Assembly: GCA_905221605.1 (NCBI GenBank)
Contig: CAJNDS010001624.1
Span: 671,501 to 735,500, forward strand
DNA: 64,000 nt
Direction of reading: 5' to 3'
Source: Symbiodinium natans
Taxonomy: Eukaryota > Sar > Dinophyceae > Suessiales > Symbiodiniaceae
Shown here: positions 32,346-44,400 of the stretch, piece after piece
Numbering within the stretch: position 1 is the stretch's first letter
Layout of the letters: each line of letters begins with the position of its first letter
Position numbers and translations under genes: made by a program
Notes under the pieces: model-generated
What the model was told of the DNA's origin: nothing
The model's input: only the letters and a program-made list of their open reading frames with translations
The model's database searches: none

Positions 32346-34047
32346 CAACTGATTGAACTTCGTACCACTCAAAGCCCGCGGTCGACTTTTGACACACCTG
32401 AAACACTTGAGACAGAGGAGGGAGACACAGAGACAGAGACAGAGACGGAGACAGATTGATTGGTAAATGACAACTCCTGCACGCCCGGTCCCTGAAGAAG
32501 CCGTAGCTACTAAGTGCAAGACTCGATAGGCTGCTTCCATATTGAGCTTCAACAGCTAGTGCAAGTGCACATTTTGAGGAGATACGCAAATGAGGTGTAA
32601 CCCCGACACAAGATGCTGGGCATTCAACTTGCTAAGCCTGTTGAACGTCGGGAAGCGACAGCATCTTACGAAGGCCAGAAGTAATTGTGCCTAATTGTGT
32701 ACTGTTGTGTTTCGACTCGGCTGGCACAAGTTTGTGGAGGATGCAAATGCTGCATGTGAACGGGAAATGCTGCATGTGAACGGGACTAGTTCCTGTCTCG
32801 CGTGTTGCCGTGCAGTTCACATCCCCAACAAAGCAATGCAAAATGTGGCTCACAGAACCATCCAAGCTTCCCAAGCCTGGGGCAGCATCCAGTCCATCCA
32901 ATCAAAGAAGCGACGGATGCCAATCGCAAAAACACCACGCCTGAGAAAGCGCAGATCCCAGGTCTGCCCAAAGAAACAAGTTTTTCAACATGCAGCTTGG
33001 ATGCTTGTAGTGCGATGGTAGGGCATTTGGATGCGTCTTCTGCAGCTTGTCGAAGCCTGTCATGCCAACGTGCGCTGAAAGTTCCAGTTCCTTGCGCACT
33101 TGATTGCGGCACGCAAGGGGTCCTCCGTGCGAGACGTGGTGACCGATGATGGTCCACTTCATGCAGCGGGCAAAGGAGATCATGAGTGCCCCTGCACCAA
33201 GTGCCAGAATGCTGCCGATGTTGTGTTTTCTGCTCTCGTAGACATAGCTGCGCTGGCCCTTCCATTCCAGCCCCGACTAGCTATATATACCCTGCTCCAC
33301 CCTTGGGATACCTCTTCTGTCTCCATGTTCTAAGGCCAGTGCCAGCAGCCAGGACAATCCAGGAGAATCGTGGCAAAGCAGCACCCAGCAGCAGCATTGC
33401 ATGACCTACACTAGAAAGGACATTGGCCTCCAACCATGTCGGGGGCATGCTGTGAAAACAGCACTTTCTCAAGCACTGCTACCTAAAAATACACATGGGA
33501 AATTAGCTGCGGAGAAGGGGCCGCCATAGAGTAGAACCTGCGAGGCCGCTGACAAAGTAGGCTCGCTTCAGACGGCCAGTGGCCAGCACAGGCGCTTTCA
33601 TCGGCAGTGCTATGCTACTCCTGACGCTTGCAACGTGCCTGTGAGGTCAGCACCAAGCCCTGCAAGTGACGAGCATCTTCCTCGGTGGCGTCTCCCACGG
33701 CTGCCTGCCGAACATTTGCCCAACTACTGCCGATGGATGGCTTTGTCCTTTGTGCTACTTCGGTTGGGCCGGGGTCGGTTGCCTCGATTCGAAAAGAAAC
33801 CCTTCCATTTTCTAAGATCGGAAAACCTCTACTTTCTTTACATATCAATATCACATCCACTTTTATTTCCGCCTTTTCTTTCCTGTCTTCGTCCTGCGGG
33901 CGACATGCACACCCGCCGCCCAGGTGACTGCAATTATGAAGAGGCATGTAATTTCTTGTAGGCTGCTGGGCCTTTCATGTTTCCGAAAATCCATAATGTT
34001 AACTCTCGCTACCCGCTGATCACGGACATGAGCATAAGAGCGAACAC
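32346..34047. other. No supported gene
   Basis: A short AGACAG-type repeat at about 32420-32455 is visible. No exon could be supported on either strand. Confidence 0.3.
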
Positions 34048-34224
34048 CTTTCGATATGCTTCAAGCACGGGGGAAAGCGACGTAGTCCCAATAGAAGATA
34101 AGACCACGAACTCGTCGGTCTCTACGGTGGTAGCCGCGGCGATCATGGTGTTCATAGCCACGATCGCAGCCACGCTGGTCACCGCCCCGAGCTGCCATTC
34201 TTCCCCAGGCCAACGGTTGTAGAT
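34048..34224 (-). CDS. Single exon of an unrecognised, possibly membrane, protein
   Basis: 59 codons lie between a clean CTGCAG acceptor and an AAG|GT donor, with strong GC-ending codons. It begins IYNRWPGEEWQLGAV and continues with a moderately hydrophobic Ala/Val/Ile stretch followed by SSIGTTSLSPVLEAY. It may be a membrane or Ala-rich helical segment. I do not recognise the family. Confidence 0.45.
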
Positions 34225-34383
34225 CTGCAGAGAGCAAAACATATCACAATGGGATCGTTTTCAGCCAATATGGCCACGATCGGAGCCATTCACTTGCGTG
34301 GCCTCACGTTACAGATGTGGCACTCAAATCCAGACCAAACCTTGCTGTGATTTGAGTACGACACATTTCGCTAGTTTCTATGC

Positions 34384-37018
34384 CGGCGCAGTTGCAAGCC
34401 CGCACCCCCTCCCAAGCCTTGAACCTCCTCCAAGCTGCGACGAGTTTCTAAGCCCGGCATGGGTTGCCAGCCCGCACCCCTGCCAAGCACCCCCAAGCCC
34501 CCCCAAGCTGCGACGAGTTTCTAAGCCCGGTACGGGGTTGCTAGCCCGCACCCCTGCCAAGCACCCCCAAGCCCCCCCAAGCTGCGGCGAGTTTCTACGC
34601 CCGGTGCGGGTTGCCAGCCCGCACCCCTGCCAAGCACCCCCAAGTCCCCCCAAGCTGCGACGAGTTTCTAAGCCCCGGTGCGGTTTGCCAGCCCGCACCC
34701 CTGCCAAGCACCCCCAAGCCCCCCCAAGCTGCGACGAGTTTCTAAGCCCGGTACGGGGTTGCTAGCCCGCACCCCTGCCAAGCACCCCCAAGCACCCCCA
34801 AGCCCCCCCAAGCTGCGACGAGTTTCTAAGCCCGGTGCGGGTTGCCAGCCCGCACCCCTGCCAAGCACCCCCAAGTCCCCCCAAGCTGCGACGAGTTTCT
34901 AAGCCCCGGTGCGGTTTGCCAGCCCGCACCCCTGCCAAGCACCCCCAAGCCCCCCCAAGCTGCGACGAGTTTCTAAGCCCGGTACGGGGTTGCTAGCCCG
35001 CACCCCTGCCAAGCACCCCCAAGCACCCCCAAGCCCCCCCAAGCTGCGACGAGTTTCTAAGCCCGGTGGGGGTTGCCAGCCCGCACCCCTGCCAAGCACC
35101 CCCAAGCCCCCCCAAGCTGCGACGAGTTTCTAAGCCCCGGTGCGGTTTGCCAGCCCGCACCCCTGCCAAGCACCCCCAAGCGCCCCCAAGCTGCGACGAG
35201 TTTCTAAGCCCGGTGCGGGTTGCCAGCCCGCACCCCCCTGCAGGGGTGTGGGTTGGCAACCCGCACCGGGCTTAGAAACTCGCAGGGGTGCGGGCTGGCA
35301 ACCCGCACCGGGCTTAGAAACTCGTCACAGCTTGGGGGAGGGGTGCGGGCTGGCAACCCGCAAACTCGTTGCGGCTTGGGGGGGCTTGGGGGTGCTTGGC
35401 AGGGGTGTGGGTTGGCAACCCGCACCGGGCTTAGAAACTCGCAGGGGTGCGGGCTGGCAACCCGCACGCTTAGAAACTAGTCGCAGCTTGGGGGGGGCTT
35501 GGGGGGGTGCTTGGCAGGGGTGCCGCCCCCCCTGCCCCCCAGCTCCCCCAAGCTGCGACGAGTTTTCGTTGCCCAGCCCCCTGCCAAGCACCCCAAGCCC
35601 CCCAGCTGCGACGAGTTTCTAAGCCCCAGCCCGCAGCCCCCCCAAGCACCCCCAAGCCCCCCCAGCTGCGACGATTTCTACCAGGTGCGGTTGCCACCCG
35701 CACCCCTGCCCCCAAGCCCCCCCACTGCGACGGTTTCTAAGCCCCTGCCAAGCACCCCCCCCCCCCCAGCTGCGACGAGTTCTAAGCCCGGGCCCTTGCC
35801 ACCGCACCCCTGCCAGCACCCCCAGCCCCCAAGCTGCGACGAGTTTCTAAGCCGGTGCGGGTTGCCAGCCCGCACCCCTGCCAAGCACCCCCAAGCCCCC
35901 CCAAGCTGCCGCACGCAAGCCCCCCCAATTTTTAAGCCCGGTGCGGGTTGCAGACCCCAGCACGCCCAAGCCCCCCAGCCTGCGACGATTTCTAAGCCGC
36001 CATTGCCAAGCACCCCAAGCCCCCCCAAGCTGCGACGAGTTTCTAAGCCCGTGCGGGTTGCCAGCCCGCACCCTGCCAGCACCCCCAAGCCCCCCCAGCT
36101 GCGACGAGGTTCTAAGCCTGCAAGCGGGTTTGCCCCCGCACCCCTGCCAAGCACCCCCACGCCCCCCCAAGCTGCGACGAGTTTTCTAAGCCGGTGCGGG
36201 TTTGCCAGCCGCACCCCTGCAGCACCCCCAAGCCCCCCCAAGCTGCGACGAGTTTCTAAGCCGGTGGGGTTGCCAGCCCGCACCCCTGCCAAACCCCCAA
36301 CCCCCCCAAGTGCGACGAGTTTCTAAGCCGTGGCGGGTTGCCAGCCCGCACCCTGCCAAGCAGCCCGCACCCCTGCAAAACCCCCAAGCCCCCCCAAGCT
36401 GCGACGAGTTTCTAAGCGTGCGGGTTTGCCAGCCCGACCCCTCAAGCCCCCCCAAGCTGCGACGAGTTTCTAAGCCCGGTGCGGGTTGGCCAGCCCGCAC
36501 CCTGCCAAGCACCCCCGCAAGCCCCCCAAGCTGCGACGAGTTTCTAAGCCCGGTGCGGGTGCCAGCACGCACCCCTGCCAAGCACCCCCAAGCCCCCCCA
36601 AGCTGCGACCAGTTTTAAGCCCGGTGCGGGTGCCCCCTAACCCCCCCCAGCTGCGACGAGTTTTCCTAAGCCGGTGCGGGTGCCAGCCCGCACCACTGCC
36701 AAACCCCGACCAGCAGCCCGCACCCCCTACCAAGCACCAGAACCCCCCCAAGCTGCGCCGGTTGCAGCCCGCACCCCTCCATGCACCAAAAAACCCCCCA
36801 GCCCGCGACGAGTTTCCCGCCAGCCCCCTGCCAAGCCCCCAGAACCCCCTGCCAAGCACCGCAACTGGCGAGCCCGCCCCCTGCAAGCACCCCAAGCTGC
36901 GACGGTTTCTCAGCCCGGTGCGGTTGCCAGCCCGGTGCCAGCAGAAAAGCTGCGACGCCCAGCCCGGCACCCCCCACCAAGCACCCCAGAACCGCCCCAA
37001 GCTGTGACGAGTTTCTAG
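34384..37018. repeat. GC-rich satellite, 74-bp monomer with a built-in hairpin
   Basis: The monomer contains GCGACGAGTTTCTAAGCCC, then GGTGCGGG-TTGCCAG-CCCGCACC (8-bp stem, 7-nt loop), then CCTGCCAAGCACCCCCAAG. Spacing between 34437 and 35193 is 73-74 bp, with an 83-bp variant, giving a repeating 83+74+74 = 231-bp higher-order unit from 34731 to 35193. From about 35235 to about 35520 the monomers run in the opposite direction, then the original direction resumes. After about 35520 units carry many small deletions. Long Pro/Arg reading frames here are artefacts. Confidence 0.9.
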
Positions 37019-37126
37019 TGTCGACCTAATTATGGGCGTCCGCCGACTTGGGGAGCATCCGGTCGGCAATGCAAGAGCAAACTTCTTCTGGCATTCGGGT
37101 TAGATCTGTCTCTACATGTCTAAATC

Positions 37127-37318
37127 CTATCGGTCCTTGGCTTTCCGCATCCATCTCCGGGCCTTCGCTGCCTTAACATCTGCCACGAAAGCATCCGGGT
37201 CGAAGCTCGCGTCGAGCACGTAGGTTTCGGACCTCAAGAGATCTCTTCCACTCGAGACTCCGTATGTATCTGCAAACCACTTGTGGAAAGAGCCTGAGTC
37301 TAGGACTTGCACATGAGC
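37127..37318 (-). CDS. Terminal exon of an unrecognised protein
   Basis: 63 codons plus TAG follow an AAG acceptor (37319-37320). It contains VQVLDSGSFHKWFADTYGV and ends in a basic tail (ARRWMRKAKDR). The pattern V-L-D-S…W-F…Y…G-R faintly recalls ribosomal protein eS8 (V-L-I-D-S…W-Y…Y…G-R), but the remainder does not, so I give no name. Upstream exons would fall inside or before the repetitive flank to the right. Confidence 0.45.
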   Translation of the reverse strand, partial: AHVQVLDSGSFHKWFADTYGVSSGRDLLRSETYVLDASFDPDAFVADVKAAKARRWMRKAKDR

Positions 37319-40300
37319 CTTCGAAACTAGTCGGCACAAGTTTCTGTGGAAAATTACTTGAGCCGAATACTGATGCGCAGCCATTGGTCACGATTTGCAA
37401 AGATGCAAGCCCTGTCGGTACAACTGTGTCACACAACAGGCATGTTGCCCGTTGCCATCGAACACCCGGAACTCTGGGCCGCGTCTCGTCCGCCAATTGT
37501 GCTGCCCCTTCCGCGCCAAGTCCTGACTCAAGGAGAAAAATCCACAGCAGCGAAGACAAGAGCGTAAAGAGCCTTTGCACCTAGTTCACATGCTTCACTT
37601 AAAATTGCTTCTATGGGCTGTCCTTTCTGTCAGCTCAGCATGGTGGCCTTGGTAGCAGTAAAAACAGCACAACGACCGTATCCTCAGTGGGCATCGCCGC
37701 CAATACCTGTCTCGTGCACAACTACAGACATACTGTGCTCCTCTCTCTCCGACCATCATGTAGTCACTGTAGTCTCTGGCGCTGCTTGCAGATGCCGGGC
37801 CCTAGCCTGCTACTGGAATCGGAAATGATGCAAGGGAACTCCAGAAAGTTGGAACATGGACTTAGGATGAGTGGCCCAATCCCATACTGTACTTTGCTTG
37901 AGGGCATGAAGATACTGATGTTAACATGTCAAAGATTGAACTGGTATCAGTAGCGCAGATCTGCTGCTAATCATACTTCCTCACGTGCATGGAGCTTTGA
38001 GCATATGCTCTCTCCTTCAATGGTACCTGACCCCGCTAAACTGATCGAACTGGGCCTCCGCACATTGCTCAGGCCCAGAGACAAAAATCTGTAGGACTGG
38101 GATCAGCAGCTAGGCAGGAGGGAGTTGCTTGTAAACTTTGATGCATCATAATTCTATCTGGAAAACCTATGCGTACAAAGATCCAAACAGGTTCCACAGA
38201 ATCTCGCTGAGCGACTGGAAGAATGCATTGACGCTGCTGGAAGCCCAAAAACAGAACGACTCCGACTCCGACTGGCTTGCGAGACTCATGAGCATGAAGC
38301 CTCACATTGAACCCACTGAACCCTGTTGAAACACTTTGCGTGCCTGCCAGGTCTGACAAGATTAGCAAGAGATTGGTGCGACAAACGATAGAATTGAGTC
38401 AAGCTCAAGCAAGTGCAACAAGCCGCGGTCACGATCATGGACAAAGTCCTTGGGCCAGTCCTGTCGACCCTTCAGGATCTCATGCCCTCTTCAAGTGCGG
38501 CCCGAAAATATAATCCGCAACTACCATTACAGAGGGCAATTGTCGCATTGGCTCTTGAGTGTTTACCCTTGCGATTACACCACTCTAGCGAAAAAGACAA
38601 GGGACGGCGCATGGAAAGGCCACCCAAGCAACTGATGCGGTTGCATGTCAGAGTGGGATGTCACAGTGCTGGCTTCTTTGTGAGCGCGCTAGACTGCAAT
38701 GGCGATCATCGGCTGATCCTTCCTCCGTCCATGGGGGGCGCGACAGAATCCACGCCTGTCCTCAAACGCACCCCTAGTGTGCTTGCCAAATCCTTCATTC
38801 GGTGCTACCAAACTCTGCCCATGTACAAGCAGTAACTAGTACACAGTACACACATAGCTACCATAGCTCGTGCAATTTGATTTCGTGCCGCCAATCGATC
38901 TGCACAGGGGCACAAGCCTGGCAGAGAGTTCTCGTTACTCGTTTGATCCATCACATGATCGGCTCCTCGTCACGAGCTGAAACCATGGCGGTCTACCAGC
39001 GGTTTTCTCCTCTGTGAAACTGCGTTTCTCGCAGTGCGGAGGGAGATCTTCGACACTAAGATTCGACGAAACAATGACACACGCTCAGCATGGCTGAGAA
39101 TGTGCTAAGTTCTTCCAAGCTTCTTGACACAGCACGCGTAGGGACGGCCTATTAGGCCCGATTGGCCCTCAGGTGGTGGAACCATCGTGGCGGAAGAGTA
39201 GGAGGAAGATCCTGGCAAAAGTGACATGCTTACTACCCCATGCCCATTTGCACAAAGGCGCTAAGTTTTTGGTCCTGCCCTGCCAGCTTCATCTTGATGA
39301 AATGCTGGGCGAGCGCAAACTCGGACAAAGATAGAAACCATCCTCAAGCCCAGAGCATCAGAGATGTTCTAAAACTAAACTGCTCCACCTGTTCTCTTGC
39401 TCTCTGGAGTCCTTGTCCACATCTGAAAAGGTTCCAAATTGCATGAGGACCTTCGACGGAAGCTTGCTCTCCTCCAGCTTGGCCTTTGCCTGCTGGGCAA
39501 TATGAGTACAGCTTTAAGAGATCAAGCCGATGTCTTACGCAATCCCGACCTGCAGTCCCGAGATTTTCCCAGCTGTTTCGGACCTTGTCGCCATCAGCCG
39601 AAGGAGAAATGGCTAGATGCTTGTCTCACCGAGCATTTCGGCCAACAGCCTCGAACTCGGTCACATACTCGTCACCTAGCAGCCAAACGCATCTAAGCTC
39701 AGCTAAACGCGTAAACCTATCGTAAACTCGTGTGCCATCGACTGGCCAGTGCGCTCTAGCAATACTGTAACTTCAATGCCATTGCAACCAAAAAGTGGAC
39801 GTTTTCCAAATTCATGTCATGCTCGTGCGCTCCCTATGCTCTCAAGCAAGCTCCGTCGCCAAATCGTCAGAGCACTTCTGAAATCCCAGTCAAGGATGGG
39901 TACAGGCTGCCTGACTGCCGATCTTATCCAGGGACAAAGCTAAGCGTCCGACATTTGGAATGTATCCATCGCAGACACGTGCATAGGTGAACTTGAGTAA
40001 GGATGGTACAGGATGCCAAGCCCCTGGTGGTTCTGGTAAAACGCTTTGCTCGCTTTGCCCATCAACCTGAGGGTAACACCCGGAAAGGAGATCACAGATA
40101 AAGAAAAGAAGAAACAATTGCATCCTTGGCAGACTCAGAACATCTCATGCTGAGCAAGGCGCTAAGCGCGCCAAAGCCCCATGGACGTTGAGGCACTCTA
40201 TGTTCACCGACCTTCATCACAGCAAAAGGCGAAGCCCCTGAAGAAAGCTGTGCCTCGGCGGCAGGATGGCTTCAGCGCACCCTCTGACTCTACACTCAAG

Positions 40301-40470
40301 AATTAAAATACATGCTCTCTCTGTGCCGCAACACATGTCACCTGCATGGCCACAGGACAGGCGCGAACCTCCGCAGCTTCGGCTTGCGGCAGCCTGAAGC
40401 AGCAGATATTTCATGATATTTTTGTCTTGCAAGTCTGTCATTTGAGTACGTGGATGGAGAAAAGCTGGCC
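37319..40470. other. No firm gene; one dispersed repeat piece at 37841-37870
   Basis: Apart from the CCAGAAAGTTGGAACATGG repeat piece shared with 62.7-62.8 kb, no exon is convincing on either strand. Confidence 0.3.
37841..37870 (+). repeat. Dispersed repeat piece shared with 62720-62809
   Basis: CCAGAAAGTTGGAACATGG followed after two bases by T-AGGATGA matches the reverse complement of 62780-62809. Similarity fades beyond that. Confidence 0.65.
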
Positions 40471-42353
40471 CTAAGTTTGGAAGCATGGAAAGCTGCAGTA
40501 AAAGGCCTCCTCAGTCGTCATCTTTAGCAGCTGAGGTAGCTCCTGGTGGATCATGGCCTGCGGCTTTCTGCGACAAGACTGCCCAGGGTGCTTGGAGTTA
40601 AGGCGGAAGCCTCTAAATTGTCCATTTTCTTCTTATCCAGCTTTGGAAACTTGGTGAAATCCATTTTTTCCAGCTTCTCCTGTCCACAGGGGACGGGCAT
40701 GATCAGGATGTTCCCTGTACGACGCTACGAGCAAACTGCCACTTGCCCTCCAAACCCTGCACCCGCATCAGAGTCGGGTCGGGGAAGTCGCCCATTGCCA
40801 AGCTGCGCTCCTCGCATCGTTTCACTGCGACACCCTGCGGAAACGCAGCAGCTGGGCTGTCCTTGGCAATTTCGGCATAGACGTTGGTAAGATTGTCAAT
40901 CAGCTTTTTCTGCTCCTGCCCATGATGCGAGGAAGCCTGCTGGCAGAATGGACCTTGGCCTCAGGACTACTCACGACCACAACCTTTCAAGCACAAGTTG
41001 ATTTCGCCGGCATGGTTTTTGGCGCTGACTCGTCTCTAAAAAGAGTTGCGCACCAAAGCAAGGTCCTTGCTCTTCCCCATGAAGGAGGGCATTTTATTCC
41101 TGCGTGGAGCACAGGATTGGTCACAGCTTAATGGAAAAAAGGCCACAGGTCCTCAGATGGTTTAACAAGAAGGCCAGCACCTTGCGACAAACCCTTTGCA
41201 GTGAAGTCAAGCAAAGATTGTGCCAGGCTTCTGCCAAGGCATCTGCCCGGGCCAGTCTCGCCCGCTTGATCAAGTCGTTAAGCTTTCTTGTGGCCGCACC
41301 GCGGGGCATCTGGGACAAGGCCGTGTACAGGTCATTCCTTGGCAACAGACAAGCCCAGCCCACCTCACAATATAACGGCATTGTTACAACCACAGTCCGA
41401 TTGAAGAGGGAAAATCCATAGGCACCAGGCTCTTCTGACTCGAACAGACTTCTCATTTCGACATTTCGCAGCGCCCCGTCCTCAACATGCAAGTAGCAGA
41501 GAAATTTCAAGCAGAGCAGCAAAAACAATCCCAGTGCTCCAACACAAGAGTCAGGCCCAGTAGGACCCAATGTAGACACGGGACACTTCTGGAGTGTCCT
41601 TGCACGTACATCAAAGTCTCTCGCTACTGACGCGAGTCATAGTGAGTGAAGCTCAGGTGAAGGCGATAACCTTGCCCAGGGACCACATCAGTGCCTTAGC
41701 AATCAACAGCCACCCTTTTTGGAACACTACGCACAGGGACGCCGGACTTTCCAACATCTTTCAACCCGTGTCTGTCCGGGAAATATCGCTACAGATTTGT
41801 CTTGTATTCATGAAACAGCAAGGGACTTTTCACTCGAGAGCCTTGCCCCATAAACGCGCATCAGCTGCGGTGTTGTTACTTGATCAGCCTGTCAACGTCA
41901 AGAGACTCACAGTAACATACGGTAGCATCTTGCAACAGCCACTGACTGATGGAAGTATGAAAGCCATTCCAACACAAGCCATTATCAGCTGCTTCCCTTC
42001 AACCAATCCTCGCCTTGTTCAGAATGATGTGTATCTTCTGATCGTTCCTTTCACTCGCCGAATCTCGCCGAATTAGTTCAGCATGAAACGCCAACAGCAT
42101 CCCCACAGCTGTGATGTGATACTTGCCTGATCTACCAAACTGCACGAAATAATGCCAATGCTCCCTTTCAAAGCAAGCAGTACACGACGGAACTCATCAG
42201 AGATGTCCAGCTTAGACCTCGGAAGGGCAATGAAGGGCACGACAACTCTCTCATTCACGCTTCTGGAAGGCTCCTGCGGCCGAGCCACACATCAAAGAGT
42301 ACCAATATCATGTCAACGCGGTCTGCAAACCACTTGATAACTTCCTCCCAGCG
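40471..42353 (-). CDS. EHD-like: EHD-family membrane-remodelling ATPase, C-terminal half (14 exons)
   Basis: Fourteen small exons chain in phase: 42289-42353 (VIKWFADRVD), 42164-42217 (KLDISDEFRRV), 42014-42047 (IHIILNKA), 41847-41888 (ADQVTTPQLMRVYG), 41665-41694 (ALMWSLGKVI), 41557-41598 (DTPEVSRVYIGSYW), 41431-41480 (RSLFESEE), 41247-41337 (RKLNDLIKRARLA), 41152-41180, 41066-41099 (MPSFMGKSK), 40862-40915, 40757-40810 (GDFPD), 40611-40679 (DFTKF) and 40471-40557 (TAG stop). These follow the dynamin-like G domain from the G4 motif (NKAD) into the helical domain of EHD proteins, which tubulate endosomal membranes. Donors are mostly GC, several GA and one GT. There is no C-terminal EH domain if the TAG is real. 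The N-terminal half is not adjacent; a matching half lies at 58.0-60.5 kb on the same strand. Confidence 0.88.
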
Positions 42354-42520
42354 CTTCACCATGGGTCCACAGAAACATGGAATGGAGCTGCTTGCACTTA
42401 CTTGCACTCGCAACTGTACACATCCCATTGCATGCTCACTTCGCAAACGGCATTTGCGAACGACGAGCGCACAGGAGTCCACTATCTACGCCTGCCGTAG
42501 CAACATAACTGTCAACCGCT

Positions 42521-44400
42521 AAAACCCGGAGCATCAACATCAATCTCCCCCGCAATCACAAGCTCTTGAACAAACATCTCCCAAGAAAGGCTGACCTAAG
42601 TGTCCAGCATAGTTCGCCGCCGGACTATGCAAGGCGCTATGCGGAAAATGACTCGCATGAGTTCTCATGCACAGCAACGTATTAAATCTAACTTGCCCAG
42701 CACTTTCTCCAGCAAGGTTTACTCAAATAGGCGTTGAATTGCTGGCTGCGATGGCTGAGTGAAGTACTGAACACCTGCCACTATCATACAGTGAAACTTC
42801 GGCAGATGTAAGCTACACGGCCGCATGCTCGTGTCCGAGGTTGCGCTCTGGAATAAAGACTATGGTGACCATCGTCCTGCAAACGCCTCGGATTGAGCTG
42901 CAACTCCTTGTCGTTTCTCTGGGGGCCGCTAGACGCCAGACTGCTTATATCTGCTTATGACTGCTTGACACTCTGGAGCTTGCATTAGGTCGTACCAGCC
43001 TGAACAATCTGCAAATGAGAGGCTATTCCGGGACCATTGAGGATTGCCTGCTGGTGCAGCGGCTGTTGGCCTGACTGCCAGCCGTGGCAACCTCATGCGA
43101 GTCGGCTCAACAGGTAAATCCATGGCACAGGTGGATGCGCAGACCTCGTGTCTTGGTCCAAGCAGCCGTCCCCCGAAATCGAGTCTCAAATTCGTGCAAG
43201 GACACCTCAGACAAAGCAGCTACTGATGTCAGGCACGCAACTTGCCACATTCAACTCGGCAAGCTTTCAGATCGAACCAAGCGCACTTCGTACCCGTGGC
43301 CTGTTAAAGCTGCAACGTAGCGCAAGTCCTGCTTTTCTCCGGGGGGAGCACCAAACCATCTTTGTTGGTATCCAGCTCGTGGAACACCTCCTCCAATGCT
43401 CTCGCCGGCTTGGGAAAGGGCGACAGGGTTTCCATTTGTCACATGTCTTATCATGATGTCAAATGATCCTCCAAGCAGGTATCTGGAAACGTCCATTGAA
43501 GTGCCATGCGTACCTCCCAGTGGTGTATAAAGATGTTCAAGCAGGCAACACAAAGAACTGCACAGACAACTCTTCATGTTTAGGCTGCGGCTGTGCTGTC
43601 ACTGCAGGCCGTTCGAAGCTCGTGTGCCGTCACGGCTCCATCATGATTTCGATCAAGCCTGACTGTTTTTGCACAGGCTCCAAATCTCAAGATGAATGCT
43701 CTTTTCTCTCTGCATTGCTTCTTGGTCGCTTAGCAGTTGCCAAGGCCTCTGCTAGAGTTTTACAGTGACAAAGTTCCTGAATCACACACGAATTTGTGAA
43801 ACCTTGTGACTTGCTGTGACTTCGGTCCCCGTTGTTACATGAGTGTAAGTCACTTAGCCTGGAAGCTGAGGAATATGGGAGGTTTCATAGATTTGCAGTA
43901 TTTTGCAGTACAGGCAATAAAAACGCTTGGTTGAACGGCAAGGGTGCAGCCATGTGATGCTCGTACGAAGACATCTAAGAAACCGTGCGACAAGAAGAGT
44001 GAGAACAGCATGCTTTTCGGAGACGGCAAACGAGTTAGCAAGACTCCTGTCAAGGAGTGATGGACAAAGGGCCCAGGGAGTGGGAGAGCGTGCCCATGAT
44101 GCTTGGAGCGCACGCTCAGTTTACGAACTCAACCGGGCATGTACCTGGCTCTGGATCCGGTCTGATGTGCTGGCTTTCACGTGCATGAACTCGGCCCGCG
44201 ATCTCGAAAGGCAAGCGTCAGCGTCAGATTCCCACGCGTCACCTTTCGGCCATCTTTCTGCGACGCCGGCCCTGTCATTGAGCTTCAGCGTGGCCAAAAT
44301 GGTGGCCAACTCAATTGCTTTCCGTGGGCACTCAGACCAGAACGACCCTGCCGAAACAGAATCTAACAACTCTCCTGGCTTTGACATTGCCTGCAACGGG
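42521..44400 (-). CDS. EF-hand protein exons, gene structure incomplete
   Basis: Two canonical EF-hand loops lie in short exons: DRNHDGAVTAHE (43619-43654, exon about 43610-43662) and DTNKDGLVLPPE (43337-43372). Each has Asp, Asn, Asp, Gly and the closing Glu at the right loop positions, so both should bind Ca2+. Further exon-like pieces on the strand are about 44265-44400 (AMSKPGELLDSVSAGSFW), about 43120-43200 (VSLHEFETRFRGTAAW), about 42840-42900 (VTIVFIPERNLGHEH) and about 42526-42577 (MFVQELVIAGEIDVDAPG). The last could instead be the missing G3 exon of EHD. Whether all belong to one gene is unknown. Confidence 0.55.

Noticed and set aside
34298..37069. Long Pro/Arg/Gly reading frames on both strands
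   Set aside because: They are translations of the 74-bp satellite, exist in several frames at once and have no codon bias beyond the repeat.
37127..37318. Ribosomal protein eS8
   Set aside because: Only a short W/Y-G-R pattern agrees; length and tail do not.
42526..42577. Firm assignment of this exon as the EHD G3 exon
   Set aside because: IDVDAPG resembles the D-x-P-G motif, but the phase with the flanking EHD exons could not be closed, so it is only mentioned as a candidate.
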